From Phytophthora hibernalis (Eukaryota; Oomycota; Peronosporomycetes; Peronosporales; Peronosporaceae): 64,000 bases of DNA. Both the position numbers and the translations under genes were made by a program. The notes below the pieces were generated by a model. The model saw nothing but the letters and a program-made list of their open reading frames with translations. It did no database searches and had not been told where the DNA came from. The DNA lies in assembly GCA_012656075.1 (NCBI GenBank), contig JAAKBF010000060.1, positions 1-64,000 of the forward strand, in the 5' to 3' direction. Shown here piece by piece: positions 1 to 11,451 of this stretch. How positions within the stretch are numbered: the stretch's first letter is position 1; every line of letters starts with the position of its first letter.

Positions 1-739
1 TGCGACACGGGAACCACGGTCGGAGACAATGTTTACGCCTCGGCCCGACAGCCGACTGACGGACCCTGATGGAAACTCGACGGACCCCGATCTGGCAACT
101 CGACGGACCCCGATGTGGCAACTGGGTCACGTGATCAGGGTAAGTCAGGACAACGATGATGGGTAAGCACGGCGGGAAGTGATAGGAAGAAAGCCAGAAG
201 GCCAACGAGTGGCGAGGAAGGCATTGATAGGATAGGACAACATAAGGCTCAGTCCCGAATTCTCTTTGTGATACGCAAGTGGATTTCCTTCGTTCCAAGA
301 GCCAGCAGCCTCGACCGAGAAGAGCCCCAGGATAACCGGCCCCGTCGTCCGCTGCTGGATCGGTGTACTCAACCCCCAACATCCCGTGCCCAATAGGAGG
401 GACACGTTAAACGATACCGTCCAGGCGTTGCTGATAACCCGACGCCGAAGACGAAGAACGCACTGGCCCGATAACGCCGTGCACAACCGAGAAACGCCGG
501 CCCGATAACGCCGCACGCCCAAGGTCAAAGAGGAGAGGACGTCGTCACGCACAGTGAGACGTCAGAGCAAGAGCGACGCAGAGCGAGGAGAATCCGCGCT
601 GCGCCTGAGAAGCACGCTTCAAGGTTCCTAACCAACGATCACACCCACCCACTCAAACAACCGGGAATTTGCCCGACGTTAGCGCGTAGGGTTTGTGCGA
701 GGACGACTTTGCAGATTTCTGCTAAGGCGCTACTCCACA
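1..739 (+). repeat. 5' LTR of the gypsy element
   Basis: This matches 11,452-12,208 along its whole length, beginning TGCGACACGG and ending CTACTCCACA (TG...CA ends). Near its start it holds about 2.5 tandem copies of a 22-23 bp unit containing CTCGACGGACCCCGAT. Compared with the 3' LTR it lacks an 11-bp stretch around 653 and has scattered substitutions. The true outer edge may lie at base 1 or just outside the window. Confidence 0.92.
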
Positions 740-3030
740 ATGGTGCCGCGACCCGGAAGTACTACTCCGGAAGATGGGGTAACGATCAAGAAGGAACCGG
801 AAGCGGGAGCGCCGTCGATCAGAAGGTCGTCGACGGCAAGTGAGCTCGAGGAGAGACCTGACGCGTCGTGGAGCTCCGAGGAACCTTCACGACAGGCCAT
901 GGTGCCAGCGATAAAGAGGAGGCGTTCGAAGAACAGTTCGCCGTTCCCGATGTGGCTTCCCGGAAGCCACCAAGAGTCTTGACTCACGTCGAGACCCCTC
1001 CGGTCCGAAGTCTGTAAAGACCGAAGACCAACAAACCCCGTCCGCCAAGCCCAGGCGCAAGAACAAGAAGCCGAAGAAGAAGCTACGCGCGCCAGGTTCG
1101 GTGGACGACATCCCGCTAAAGCCGGCCGACAAAGACGCGGGACGAGAGTATACGGCCGACGAACTAGCCTACGGACTGAGTCGCGTCGAGCTGTTCAGAC
1201 AGCTGGAGCGCCATCCGGTTTTGGACTTCCTCAAGCCGAAGCTAATCGGAGAGCTCCGGGGCCCTGCCCGATCCCCGTCCTGGAGGATCTCACGAGCGTA
1301 CGCCTTGCGGCGTCGGCGCTTTCAAGATGCTGCGCGGTTCAGGTTTCGTGTTGGGGGCGTTCGAGATGGAGAAGGTATACGACTGGGACTTGTTGTCCTG
1401 GAAGGACGCGATTCACGTACTCATGGCGGTGTTGGTCGGGACGGTGAAAGCTCCGTCGCAGAGCCCACTCAAAGACAGCTCGACCTCGACGCAGCCGCAC
1501 CACCCGCTTCCGTACCGGGCCACAACTCCGACAGTAGCATCGAGTCGCCTAAACGGATGCAGATGCCTCCAGGCCAACCGCCGTGGGTGAAGCGAGCGCA
1601 GGCCCTACCAGCCTACTTCCCACAGCGGGTGCCTACTTCCACAGAGGTCTTGGCGCCGCCACAACAGGAGACCCCGACCGCGAGCGAAGGTGCGATTCCC
1701 AAGTCGCTCGAAGACGCGTTAGTCCGTCTGATGCAATCGACGATGATGCGCACCTCCGTTTCCCGGTACAGGACGCTACGGTGACCGCCCCGCTGAAGAC
1801 GGCCGAACCGAAGCCTGCGACGACGACCCCTCAAGCGGACGTCGATGTGGCCATGGAATCGGTGAGCTCGCGCGGGTCGACGCACGCCAAGGAGACTCCA
1901 CGCGGCCGTGACGAAGACCCAGACGACTTGTTCGACCTAGATAATGGTACGACCGGGAATACGGCGGCGATCTCTTCTGCCACGGCCGGTGTTGCCAGCG
2001 GAGGAGACGCGTGTACGTCTATCCGCGTTCTCGGAACTGAAGGAGTTCCACGGACGCGATGCCAGCGAGGAGAAAGCCCGAGCCTGGCTGAATCGGGTCA
2101 AGTCCGCGTCTAGACGGGATGGGATGACGGGCGATGAAGTGTGTGCCCTGTTCGGAGATCTGATGTCAGGCCCAGCACGCCAATGGTATCTGCAGCTGAG
2201 TCGCAATGTCAAGAAGTCGTGGACAAACCTGACGGAGCAGTTCCGTATTCAGTATTGCGGGAAGGAGTGTCGATGGCGAGCAGATATTATCACGCGACCA
2301 AGCGCTCCGATGAAACGCCACTTTGAATATCTGTCGTAGCTGGCATGCGAGCCAACGTCCACTACGACGACGGCTCGGTGGAAGAAAAGAGGGAACATGT
2401 CGAGCTCTTCATCCATACGCTCGACACGCAAGAACAAGAGTCTGGCTTCCCGTCTGACCTTGATGGAGATTCCCGATGTCGAGACGTTGGAGAAGAAACT
2501 ACGCGCCCGACAACGCGGACTAGCTCGTCAAAGAAGACTCTCTTCGGATCCAACAAGTTCCGTCAGAAAGCACCCCACCGCCACCACCGGCTCGCGCGAT
2601 TCACGCGATTCAGACCGCGGCGGACGAATGTGACTCGGGACGTGATGTTCAAGATAGCGACGACCAGTTGTACGACCAAGATCGGGATGCCGAAGAACGA
2701 GCTCGACTGCTGACGACCGGCCACGCGCCCTCGGGCGAAAACACGCGTCGCAGCCCCGTCGCAGACGACCCAAGACCGGACCGGCCCAAATGTCGTCAAT
2801 GTGGTTCACGCCGTCATACAGAGGAAGACTGTTGGGCACTGCTGACTTGCCAGAAGTGTGGGGGACATCATCCGTCTGATCGTTGCCTACGGACCTGCAA
2901 AGCTTGCGGGAAGTCCATGAAGCAGGAAAATGCCCGTTGGAAGAATTCTTCAACCAACTTCGTCAGTGGTACAGTCCGCAGAAACACGCTGGGATGCTGC
3001 CGCCGCAGGCCGAAAAGATGTTAAACTAGA
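740..3030 (+). pseudogene. gag: gypsy gag (capsid and zinc knuckles), frame-broken
   Basis: The gag product would coat the element RNA in cytoplasmic particles. A retrotransposon-gag-like segment is readable around 2,010-2,330 (motifs such as ARAWLNRVKSASR and GPARQWYLQLS). Two CCHC knuckles follow at about 2,791-2,880: C-x2-C-x4-H-x4-C and then C-x2-C-x3-H-x4-C. The N-terminal part is acidic and proline/serine-rich. The coding sequence is split over all three frames with several stops, so no continuous Gag can be made. The start is taken as the ATG overlapping the primer binding site, but a start near 1,101 is also possible. Confidence 0.8.
741..756 (+). other. Putative primer binding site
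   Basis: TGGTGCCGCGACCCGG lies directly after the CA end of the 5' LTR. A TGG start right after the LTR is the usual form of a minus-strand primer site complementary to a tRNA 3' end (CCA). I cannot name the tRNA from the sequence. The ATG of the first gag frame overlaps its first bases (740-742). Confidence 0.6.
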
Positions 3031-3185
3031 TCGCTCGCTGGTTGGAAAGCCAGTACGAGACGAGCGATCCGTTTGCATGCATGTGGCCCAGAGGCCACCC
3101 GAGGGAACAAGGAAAACCTGACTACCCCGGTCGATAATACATGTGAACTCAACCGGGAACCCACCTCGTATGAACGTGCTCCCGG

Positions 3186-3644
3186 GTGTTAAATATTCGA
3201 CGCCCGGACGACTATGAGAGGGAGACTCCGTTGGACGTGATTGACTTGCAGCCAGGAGAACGGCGCGGATACTGGAAATATTACGCGCCGGACAAGTGGT
3301 ACCGACAGGCCAAGATTAATGGGAAGCTAAACAACCGCCGTGCGACTCTGTTGCTCGATACTGGTGCCGAGGTGTCCATCATAGACACCACCTTTGCTCG
3401 TGAGGTAGGCTGCCAGATCGACACGGGCGTGACGCAGAACTGCGTCGGGATCCGGGACGAGACGTATTACACGGTGGGAAGAACGCGGATCAAAGTGACC
3501 TTAGGCGGAAACCTGGTGTACTTCTTGAACATATGGGTCGGAGAGCTTGTCGGTCAAGACGCGATTTTGGGGATGAACTTCATGGTGCCAGCAGGGTCCG
3601 CATCGACACTGCGGACGGCACGGCATGCCTACCCGACGAAGTGA
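3186..3644 (+). pseudogene. gypsy aspartic protease domain
   Basis: A retropepsin-type fold is readable in one frame: the catalytic motif LLLDTGAEVSIID at about residue 57 is followed by the flap region and by the GQDAILGMNF segment that corresponds to the second hydrophobic motif before the ILG strand. In an intact element this protease would release Gag and Pol proteins from the polyprotein. It is separated from RT by about 900 bases in which frames are scrambled (3,650-4,550), so it is a remnant of a pol polyprotein and not a stand-alone gene. Confidence 0.85.
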
Positions 3645-4551
3645 GGATCCAGATGATCGGGAGAAGACCGTTGTATGGCGCGAAGATGCACCCGGTCACG
3701 GTAAAAGTGGGACTCCGTGAGGATCGACCCTGGAAGATCGCACGATGTCCCCTCCGACCGGATAGAAGAACACTCCGAAGCTCTGGGTCACCAGAGGAGA
3801 CTTGTGGGTAACCTCCGTCGTTAAAGGAAGATCGGGCGGCGTACGTACTTGCGGATAACCAATATCGCCGACAAGACGGTCTCAATTGACTCACTCGTGA
3901 CTCTAGCCTGGTGGACGGCCGACGATGCTCTGCCGCGGGAATTCGGTTCGTCCAGGCAAACTCGCGACGGTACAAGGAGTGGCAGAACCTCGCGTACGGT
4001 GCCACCTGCGATGCGGACGACCACTGGTCCGACGAAGGCAGCGACAGACCCGGTGGGCCTTTGGTGGAACACCCGACCTACGAGACCCCAAAGGGAATCC
4101 TGCATCGAGGGAAGACACGCCGTCAAGCCAGGAGGAAGAACAGAATCGGCCGCCCAAGGTGATGGTGACGTTCATCACCCCGAAACAGGAGAGGACCCCA
4201 AGCAGCCACACGAACTGGGACAGGGGACGACCGCGGTCGGAACCTCGAACGAAGAAGTGGGTGATGACGATCCTGAGATATCACCGGGAAAGGCGGGAGA
4301 GCCAGACCCCATAAATCAGGTGGCCGAGAATAAAACGGGCGACGTGGAGGCTGAGGACGCCGTAATCTTCCACGAAGGTTCGGAGCTCTTCGCCGAGCAA
4401 TTGCAAGCAGAGATGGCTGTCCTCCCAGAAATCTCCTGACCGAAGAAGTGAAGATCGAAGACCTCAAGGTCGGACGACCTACAGGAGTGACGCCGGAGAT
4501 CGCCGCGAGGGAAGAGGAGCGGCTACGTCAAATCATCTGGAAGCGACGGAA

Positions 4552-5480
4552 ATGGCTGATCGGAAGGGCAACGCTTTACCTCCCGCGGCCATTGGAGTTG
4601 TCTGCGATATTGACGTAGGCGACGCGAAGCCCGTAGCGCAACGTGTACGCAAGCTACCACCCAAGTTCAGAGAGCCAGTCTCGGCTTTACTCAAGGGGCT
4701 TCTCAGCGCGAGGATGATCCGACCCTCGAGATCTCCATGGGCCTCGCCGATCGTCGTGATCGTGAAGAAGAATGGGGTCGACATCCGACTCTGCATTGAC
4801 TATCGCCTGGTGAACGGATTGACTCAATTGATGGTATACCCCATGCCACTGATCAACGACCTGCTCGAAGATTTGGACAAGTACCTCTGGTACTGCTCGC
4901 TCGATATGGCAAGCGGATTCTGGGTCATCCCCATGACCGATCGAGCCCGGCTGGTATCAGCCTTCATCACCCCGTTCGGGCTGTTCGAGTGGACGCGGAT
5001 GCCGTTTGGATTGTGCAATGCACCGCAAATATACCAGCGACTAATCGACAACGCGCTCGACGGTTTTGGAGCGTCGCACTGGACCGCGAAACCCAAGCCG
5101 TTTTCGACGGAGGAAGACCAGCGGCCTCGGACACCCCGTCCGTGTTGGGCCGACGTTCGTACATTGACGACATCCTGATCGGAGGTTCGTCGTGGGGCGA
5201 TCTGTGCACGAAAGTGGAACGTTTGCTAGACGCCTGTGAGAAATGGCACCTATCCATCAGCGTGGAGAAGAGCGAGTGGGGTATGTCGAAGGTCGCGTAT
5301 CTGGGTCACAGTGCGTCAGAATACGAACTGGAGGCGAAGCCGAAAAATTTAGAGTCGCTGACGGCACTGACGTTCCCGCGCACGTTGAAAGGACTCCAAC
5401 CTTTCTTGGGTAGCCTCAACTATTACCAGGGGTTCATCGCAGATTTCGCGATCTACGTGACCACGTTATACTCTCTCTGA
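4552..5480 (+). pseudogene. gypsy reverse transcriptase domain
   Basis: Typical gypsy RT blocks are visible in order: the palm entry ASPIVVIVKKNG-x-IRLCIDYR, then CSLDMASGFWVIPM, then TRMPFGLCNAPQIYQ, and after a frame change the catalytic YIDDILIGG block (about 5,159-5,185) and the thumb segment WGMSKVAYLGH. The catalytic aspartates of IDD and of SLDMASGF are both present, so the catalytic residues are conserved although the frame is broken between blocks near 5,090-5,160. It would copy the element RNA into DNA. A stop near 5,478 separates it from RNase H. Confidence 0.9.
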
Positions 5481-5514
5481 AGCGGACTTCGACGAATACA
5501 CCTCCAAGCCGGAC

Positions 5515-6020
5515 GTGCACTCCCAACCAAAGTGGACGCATGCCCTCAACGCATTTGATACGCTCAAAACAAAGTTTACACAGACCCCGATGCTGAAGCA
5601 TTTCGACGAGGCGCGGGACCCGATCGTGATCGTATACGCTAGTGAATGGGCGATCTCGGCCGTCCTCGCACAGACCCACGACGGTGTGTGTATGCCGGTG
5701 AAGTTCACTTGTCGCACGCTGAAGCCGAACGAGCTGAACTACGACATCGTCGAGAAAGAGATCTTGGCACTCCTACGCGTCCTGAGTGATTGTTTCACCA
5801 TGCTAGCCGGGAAAACGGTTCGCGTCTTAACCCGACACACGACGATGGCTTGGTTGTTCCGATCCAAGGGACTACAGGGACGTTTGTCGCAATGGGCCGC
5901 GATCTTGTCACCATGGAAACTGAACATATGCCGATCTGCGAAAGGAGAAGAGGAAATCCTGGGTACTCTGGCCGCGATCATCACGCCACGGGCATTCGTC
6001 TTTACGGCGTTGGAAGACAT
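5515..6020 (+). pseudogene. gypsy RNase H domain (first, element-type)
   Basis: This directly follows RT. Readable segments include KLKTKFTQTPML-like, IVIVYASEWAISAVLAQ (the YAS replaces the more usual D-A-S first catalytic position), KFTCRTLKPNELNYDIVEKE (with the catalytic E in EKEILALL) and VRVLTRHTTMAWL. This is the standard gypsy RNase H that degrades the RNA template. The first acidic residue appears to be altered (YAS), consistent with decay or with relaxed function where a second RNase H is present. Confidence 0.8.
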
Positions 6021-6079
6021 CGCTCCACGAAAACGTCCGTCGAGGGCTACCGACATCCCGACTCCGACCATAGCAGCCG

Positions 6080-6330
6080 GGGAAGAACTACACGTCATGA
6101 GTTTTGATGGTTCAGCAAAGGCCAAACGAGAAGGCGGTGCGTTCAGTGCTGTCACCTGGAAACTAACCGGATGGAAGATCGTGCTCACGGCATCAGGCTA
6201 CGCCACGGATCTTACTGTCAATGAAGCTGAATATCGTGGTTAGCTGCTGGGATTCTCGCTTCTGGATGAGATGAAAGTCTCCCGCCTGATCGTCTGCGGC
6301 GAGTCATCCGACGGATGAGGGACGAGATGG
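6080..6330 (+). pseudogene. Second, archaeal-like RNase H domain of the gypsy pol
   Basis: Just after the first RNase H lies a second RNase H-like signature: VMSFDGSAKAKREGGAFSAV (first catalytic D in FDGSAK) and then LTVNEAEYRG with the second catalytic E in NEAEY, interrupted by a TAG at 6,241-6,243 before LLGFSLLDEMKVSRLIVCGES. The form FDGS...NEAEY-x-GLL is that of archaeal-like (aRNH) domains, known to have been acquired by some plant and oomycete gypsy elements. Identification rests on motif form and position. Confidence 0.75.
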
Positions 6331-6959
6331 ACTGTAAGTCGCCAGGCCTGAAGCTGCTGAAGCAACGGGCCACGAAAATGGCCGAAACACGACCTGTATC
6401 ATGTACGACGAGATTGGAACGCCAGTGCCGATCTTCTAGCAGGACAGGGTCTCCAGCGTCAAGCCGACATCAGAGTTCAGTCGCCCGAAGAATTGCGAGA
6501 TTTGAATACGCTAAATCGCTTGACGGAGGTCATCCGACCCATGGAACGAGATCGGGTAGACCTCGACCGAGGATCTAAGCCCTCCAATCCAGATCCTGAG
6601 ACGCCCGATCTAGGCCGATCAGGGGAAGAACTGGTCGGTAAGAGACCAAGGACGGCCCCGGTGTTGCCAGTGACCACGAGGTCAGAAGCGGCCCGAACCG
6701 CTCCAACCACCGACAGAACACCGGGAGTTTTACAGGAATCGGTAGTAGAGCGGTTGCGGCTTGATCGAATTCGGATCGCCCAAGACGAGGAACGCTGGAT
6801 CTGGAATCTCAAGAGGTATCTGAGCGGTAACTTGGGGAGCTCTCGCGACGGGAAGCAAAAAATTGCAGCAAGATCGCACACCAGTATGAAGAAGATGAAG
6901 GAGACCTGCTCTACTACTACGCCAAAGGCGGAGAGTCGGCCGAAGAACGCGATACAGTG

Positions 6960-7460
6960 ATGAAGTTGGTGGTTCCGGAGACACTCCGCGAGGACGTGTT
7001 GCACCACTACCACACGAGCCTGGAAGGGGCCCACCAAGGAATCGGCCGGACCTATCAGCGGTTAGACGCCATTTTCACTGGCCGGGACTATTCCGGAACG
7101 TGCAGAGCTACGTAGGCGGGTTCACCGATTGCGAAACGGGAAAAGGGAGACCGACTATCCAAGGCGGATCTCCGGGTAACATCGTGGCAACGTACCCGTT
7201 CCAAGTTATCGCAATGGACCATATCCCGTCATTGCCCGCGTCGTATAAAGAGAACACCGAACTCCTCGTGTGGGTCGATTTGTTCACAGGTTTCGTAATC
7301 GTGAAGGCAAACAACTCCAGAACGGCTCAGACCGTCGCGGAAGCGTACGAGGAAGCCGTTTTCCGAAGGTTCGAGCAAGCGAAGCCATCCGGCATGATCG
7401 GGAGCCGAGAAACCCCGTTTTATCTAGTACACGGTTGGGACCCCGGTCCACATTAGAAGC
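6960..7460 (+). pseudogene. gypsy integrase, internally deleted
   Basis: The upstream part reads like the zinc-binding and core entry of an integrase (LREDVLHHYHTSLEGAHQGIGRTY, then FQVIAMDHIPSLP with the first catalytic D in MDHIP, and LLVWVDLFTGFVIVKAN). The frame then passes from RRFEQAKPSGMI directly into ETPFYLVHGWDP, a motif normally well downstream. Most of the core containing the second D and the E is therefore missing. The enzyme would insert element DNA into the genome; this copy cannot. Confidence 0.82.
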
Positions 7461-7599
7461 GTCGCTCGCAGTCAGCAGCACGTCACGGCGCGACGCAGAC
7501 GCCAGACGATGGAGGCTACCGATCCCACGACACTACTAAGCAGCACGGGCACAAGCGCTAGAATTGATCCGGGACGCGGTCAACACCCGAGCCCGTCTC

Positions 7600-8120
7600 C
7601 AAAACGACGGAACATTCGATCGAGGCTGGCTCACAGGTCTGGTTGTACCTGGATCGGGTTAAACCGGGCTACGCGCGCAAACTCGCGCACATGTGGCACG
7701 GCCCATTCCGCGTGGTCGAGCTCATAAATACATACGTCGCACGTCTCGAGATCAGAGGCACGCCCTACCAGTAGTACCCGAACGTACACATCTCCAAGTT
7801 GAAACCCGTCCGCCAATTCCCGTCGCGGCCCACGCTGTTACTAACCGTGCCCACCGACGAGCGATTCGATTTCGAAGAGGAATTCCTCCCGGAAGACAGC
7901 TGGGGAATTCGTGACCTGGAGGAAGATGTACATGAGGTGGAGCAAATACTGGATATGCGCGTCGGACGTACCACACGATATGGGCGCATACGACGCGAAT
8001 TCGAGGTGAAGCGGAAGGGATACCCAGACGCGTCTTGGGTCGACGAACAAGATCTCAACTGTGGGGGCTGCTGTACGATTTCCTGCGGCAACGGACATGT
8101 CGAAACCGGTTCGGCGTCAT
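7600..8120 (+). pseudogene. Integrase C-terminus with chromodomain
   Basis: After a segment resembling the integrase C-terminal GPY/F region (VWLYLDRVKPGYARK and MWHGPFRVVE readable across frames), a chromodomain is visible at about 7,935-8,065: VEQILDMRVG, REFEVKRKGYPD and ASWVDEQDL correspond to the two conserved aromatic patches (VEKIL..., YLVKWKGY, TWEP-like). Chromodomains on gypsy integrases steer insertion to particular chromatin. One W of the KWKGY patch is R here. Confidence 0.72.
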
Positions 8121-8545
8121 GCAATCACATGAAAGCGTGGGTGCAACGGAAGCTGGCGCAGCAGAACCCGACGAGGCGGGGTAGGCGTCGAAGGGCTCGG
8201 AATAAGTCGACAGGGTGGCCGTCGACAGGAGGAACGGAGGGGAACTCCACGTCTGGACAGGACCAGATCGGAGCGTGTCGGGAAGACGCAAACGAAGTCG
8301 GCGGGGAGGCCGCCGATGGGAGGAACGGAAGAACGCTTGTCTGGGAGAGGCCAGATTGAGAAGTGACGATGGGGAAGTCTGGAGGGCCGGCCCGTTGGCC
8401 GAAGATGGGATGATGAAGGGTCATCTCATAAAAAGATCACAAAAGAAAACGAAGACCAAGGCACGAGTGTGAAAAGAGTGGCAGAAAAGAGTATTCAACG
8501 GTTATGCCTATGAAAAGGGACGTTCAACCCTACGCCTAAATCTCC

Positions 8546-11138
8546 TCAACAAACTTGTCCCGCAGACGAGAGACGGAGTACGCGGGATGCGCACGAATCA
8601 CCGTACAGAGCTGACGAGAGTCGGGGAGCGAGCGGAAGTAACGGTGCCAAGGCCCCTGCGAGTCGATGTCGGCCAACGCGCCGTGCAGCGTCGCGTGCTG
8701 ACGGCCCGGATACCACCGACCGACGAAAGAACGACTGGGAGGGAAGTGCAGGAAGACCGGGTCCAGCAGGATGTCCATATCCGCCGACTCCGACCGGAAG
8801 ATCCCGACGATAAGCTGGAGGACGCTCGCCAAGTGGTCCCCGCGTGTGATCTACGCGAGTTCCGAGGCCGGCGCCACGTAACCCACTCTGAACCACTGAG
8901 AACCGGCTACTCAGGGAGGCTTCCCAGTAAGCCTGGGCCCAATGCTCCAGGTGCAGGTCGTACCGGGACAGGAGGGCTCCGAAAGATGGATCGTCCGCCG
9001 CGAAAGTCAGGGCTCTGCGCGCTGGGTCAGGTAAGCCCATGGTCGAGACGCGTACAAGGTGTCGACATTAGCCCGCGTCAACAAGGTTTCGTTCCAAGCA
9101 GCAGGACGGTGTCTAGCCGTGGGCGGGAAGATCCAGTCCGGAGGGAAGCAGAGTCGTCCGAAGCAAGGGTACCGACAAAGACGTCAACGTTTCGGAGCGG
9201 AGAGAGAGGCCACGGAGGGTACCGCCGATAATGCCATTCAGCCGGATCACGTGCAGCGGGAATCGCGGGGGCAAAGAACGGCACGTTGGAGGCCCCGCTG
9301 GCGGTTCCCGAAGGTGGCGAGGAAGGAGGGCTAGACGACGAATCGGAAGACGAAGGCGCCTTGGAAGACGCGGCAGCCGAAGAGGACGAAGACGACCCCA
9401 CTAGTTGAAGACGCATCGCCCCCGAACCCGCGGAGTTGGATCGAGAGGCCGAGCCAGACCGCGAAACACGTCGACGCAACCGGCGACGTTTCGTCCGACG
9501 AGGAGGAACACCGGAAGCGCTATCCGACGACTCCGAAGACGAGAACAAGTCGTGGAACGTCCGGGAAGCCTTCGCCGAAGACGGCGGGAAGAGCGATGAC
9601 CCTGTGCCGCGTCGACATGGTAGGAAGCAGCAGAGTCCGCTGAGGTGGACGGCCGGGAACTCCGTCGAAGAGGCGGTCTCCCCGAGGAGCGGCTGGGGGA
9701 TGCGTGGCAGCCACGCGACGTGGGGGAAAAGGCGGTCGCGGTCTGGGGACTTGACGCCTCTGGGCACGAGTGAGCGGCACCGAAGCTCCAAAACGGGGTT
9801 GGCCAGGAAGGATCCCCCTGGGTGGAGAGGCGACGGATGGCGGGGACCGCGATACTGGAGGCGTCGGCACAGTCCCGGAGTGCCCACCAGCATTGACCCG
9901 ACTAGCGTCACCTGGAGGTAAAGGGACGGCCGCGTTCACGGCGGATTCAGCATCGGCCTCCAGCGTCCGGAGGAGCCCATCGATGTTCAAATACCCCCTG
10001 TAGACGCGACTACAGCGGAGAGCCGGGTAGCCAGCGCATCTCGTACCCGTCGAGCTGACTCTCGCCCTAAACGAGCCTTGCGTAGCAGTCGTGGCCACGT
10101 GTCCGTACGCTCGCCCCCTCGCGCGCTTCTCGCACCGCGGTGGCTTCCAGTTCGGCGACTCGCGAGTCCAGACGGCGTACCCGAGTTTGGTGTAACAACT
10201 GCTGACGAGCCGACGACTGGCGAGCGGACAGAACCCCGCCCTGTACTGGTCAGAGCGGGCGGACGCACGCAGTTCCTCAGCCTGGTCCCGCGTAGAGATC
10301 GGATTGGGCGGACACACGTGTTGCCTCCGCAACGGAGACGGATGCCTCGAGGTCGCGGATACGCATCACTTCGCGTTGAAGTTCCTCGGCATGAGCTACG
10401 AGCAAGGCGTTAACTCGTTGCAAGTCGGCAGCGAGAGGCTCATCACGAGCCCGCGCTGCGGCGGCGTCCTGCTGACTACGAGAAAGAGCGTCGTGGGCGC
10501 ATCTTGGGTCACGGACAACACCTGCCGCGCAGCGTCCAGCGCCGCGCAGACGCGCGCCAACTCGACAGTGGAGGCAGTCGAGGAAGATGCCTCCGCGGCG
10601 GCGAGGACATCGGGTAACTGCATGACGCGAGAACGCGCCTCCTCCAACTCGGCAACCGTGGTAGCAGCCTCTTCCCACGTCACATCAGCCAACACGCGGT
10701 ATTGAGTCTCCCACTCCTGGCGCGACCCGCTTGCGTCCGAAGAGTGCCCGAGGCGTCCAACAGGCTGGCGTTCTCTGCAGTCAAGCTCTTCACGCGATCG
10801 TTTAACTGGCTGACGGTGGCGGAAACCAGGTCATACCCCATATTCCGGTTGCGGTCGCGCAACGACGCGGCGTGGACGGCCAGCGCGGCGTTGGCGGCGA
10901 ACGACATGTCCAACTGAGCGCGAAGTACCTGCGCGTCGTGCTCCAGGGCGTTGGCGTCGTTGATCAATGCGCCCACAGACGGAATGGAATCGCCGGGCCA
11001 GGGATGTGAACGACCGGAGCCGGAGGGATCGCCAACGGACGTCTACCAGAGCCGCATATGCCGCATCGGTTTGAAGCCAGGTCCCCGGTGTCCAGGGACT
11101 CCGTGTCATCGCTGTCGCGGTCTGGAGAAGTCGTCATA
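8546..11138 (-). pseudogene. Antisense ORF region (aORF) of the gypsy element
   Basis: Protein-like sequence runs on the minus strand over about 2.6 kb in several frames between the chromodomain and the 3' LTR. From its 5' side it begins near 11,138 (MTTSPDRDSDDTESLDTGD, then a CGICGSG cysteine pair). It continues as a long Ala/Arg/Glu-rich stretch with heptad spacing, likely coiled coil (SQLNDRVKSLTAENASLL and similar), then a serine-rich block near 9,270-9,400, and ends with a region readable as DDPSFGALLSRYDLHLEHWA and EASLSSRFSVV around 8,900-8,985. I do not recognise its function. Additional antisense ORFs are known in some giant plant gypsy lineages. Continuous translation is prevented by frame breaks. 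Confidence 0.6.
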
Positions 11139-11440
11139 ACCTGCGAGCACACAGGACAACACAAGGCGAAACAGTAAGCAGGATAACGATAAGACGGGTT
11201 CTGCCGCGATGCACTCACCTGGGGAGTGTGCGCACGCGCCAGGGGGACGGATGTGGAGAATTGTCCTGTCAGAGGGCGGTGCAACTCGGAATGCCGACGT
11301 AAAAGTGGAGTGTCGGAGAGTGACGAAGTCTGGCTGACCGTTCTGATGGATGTCGACCCAGAGCGACGGGAAACGGAATTTTCCGCAGGAAAGATGGAGA
11401 CGGATCAGACAGCGGCCCCGCCCCGTTTATATGCAACCGT

Positions 11441-11451
11441 GGGACGAGGCC
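11441..11451 (+). other. Possible polypurine tract
   Basis: GGGACGAGGCC immediately precedes the TG start of the 3' LTR. It is purine-rich but not a clean tract, so this is a positional guess. Confidence 0.3.
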
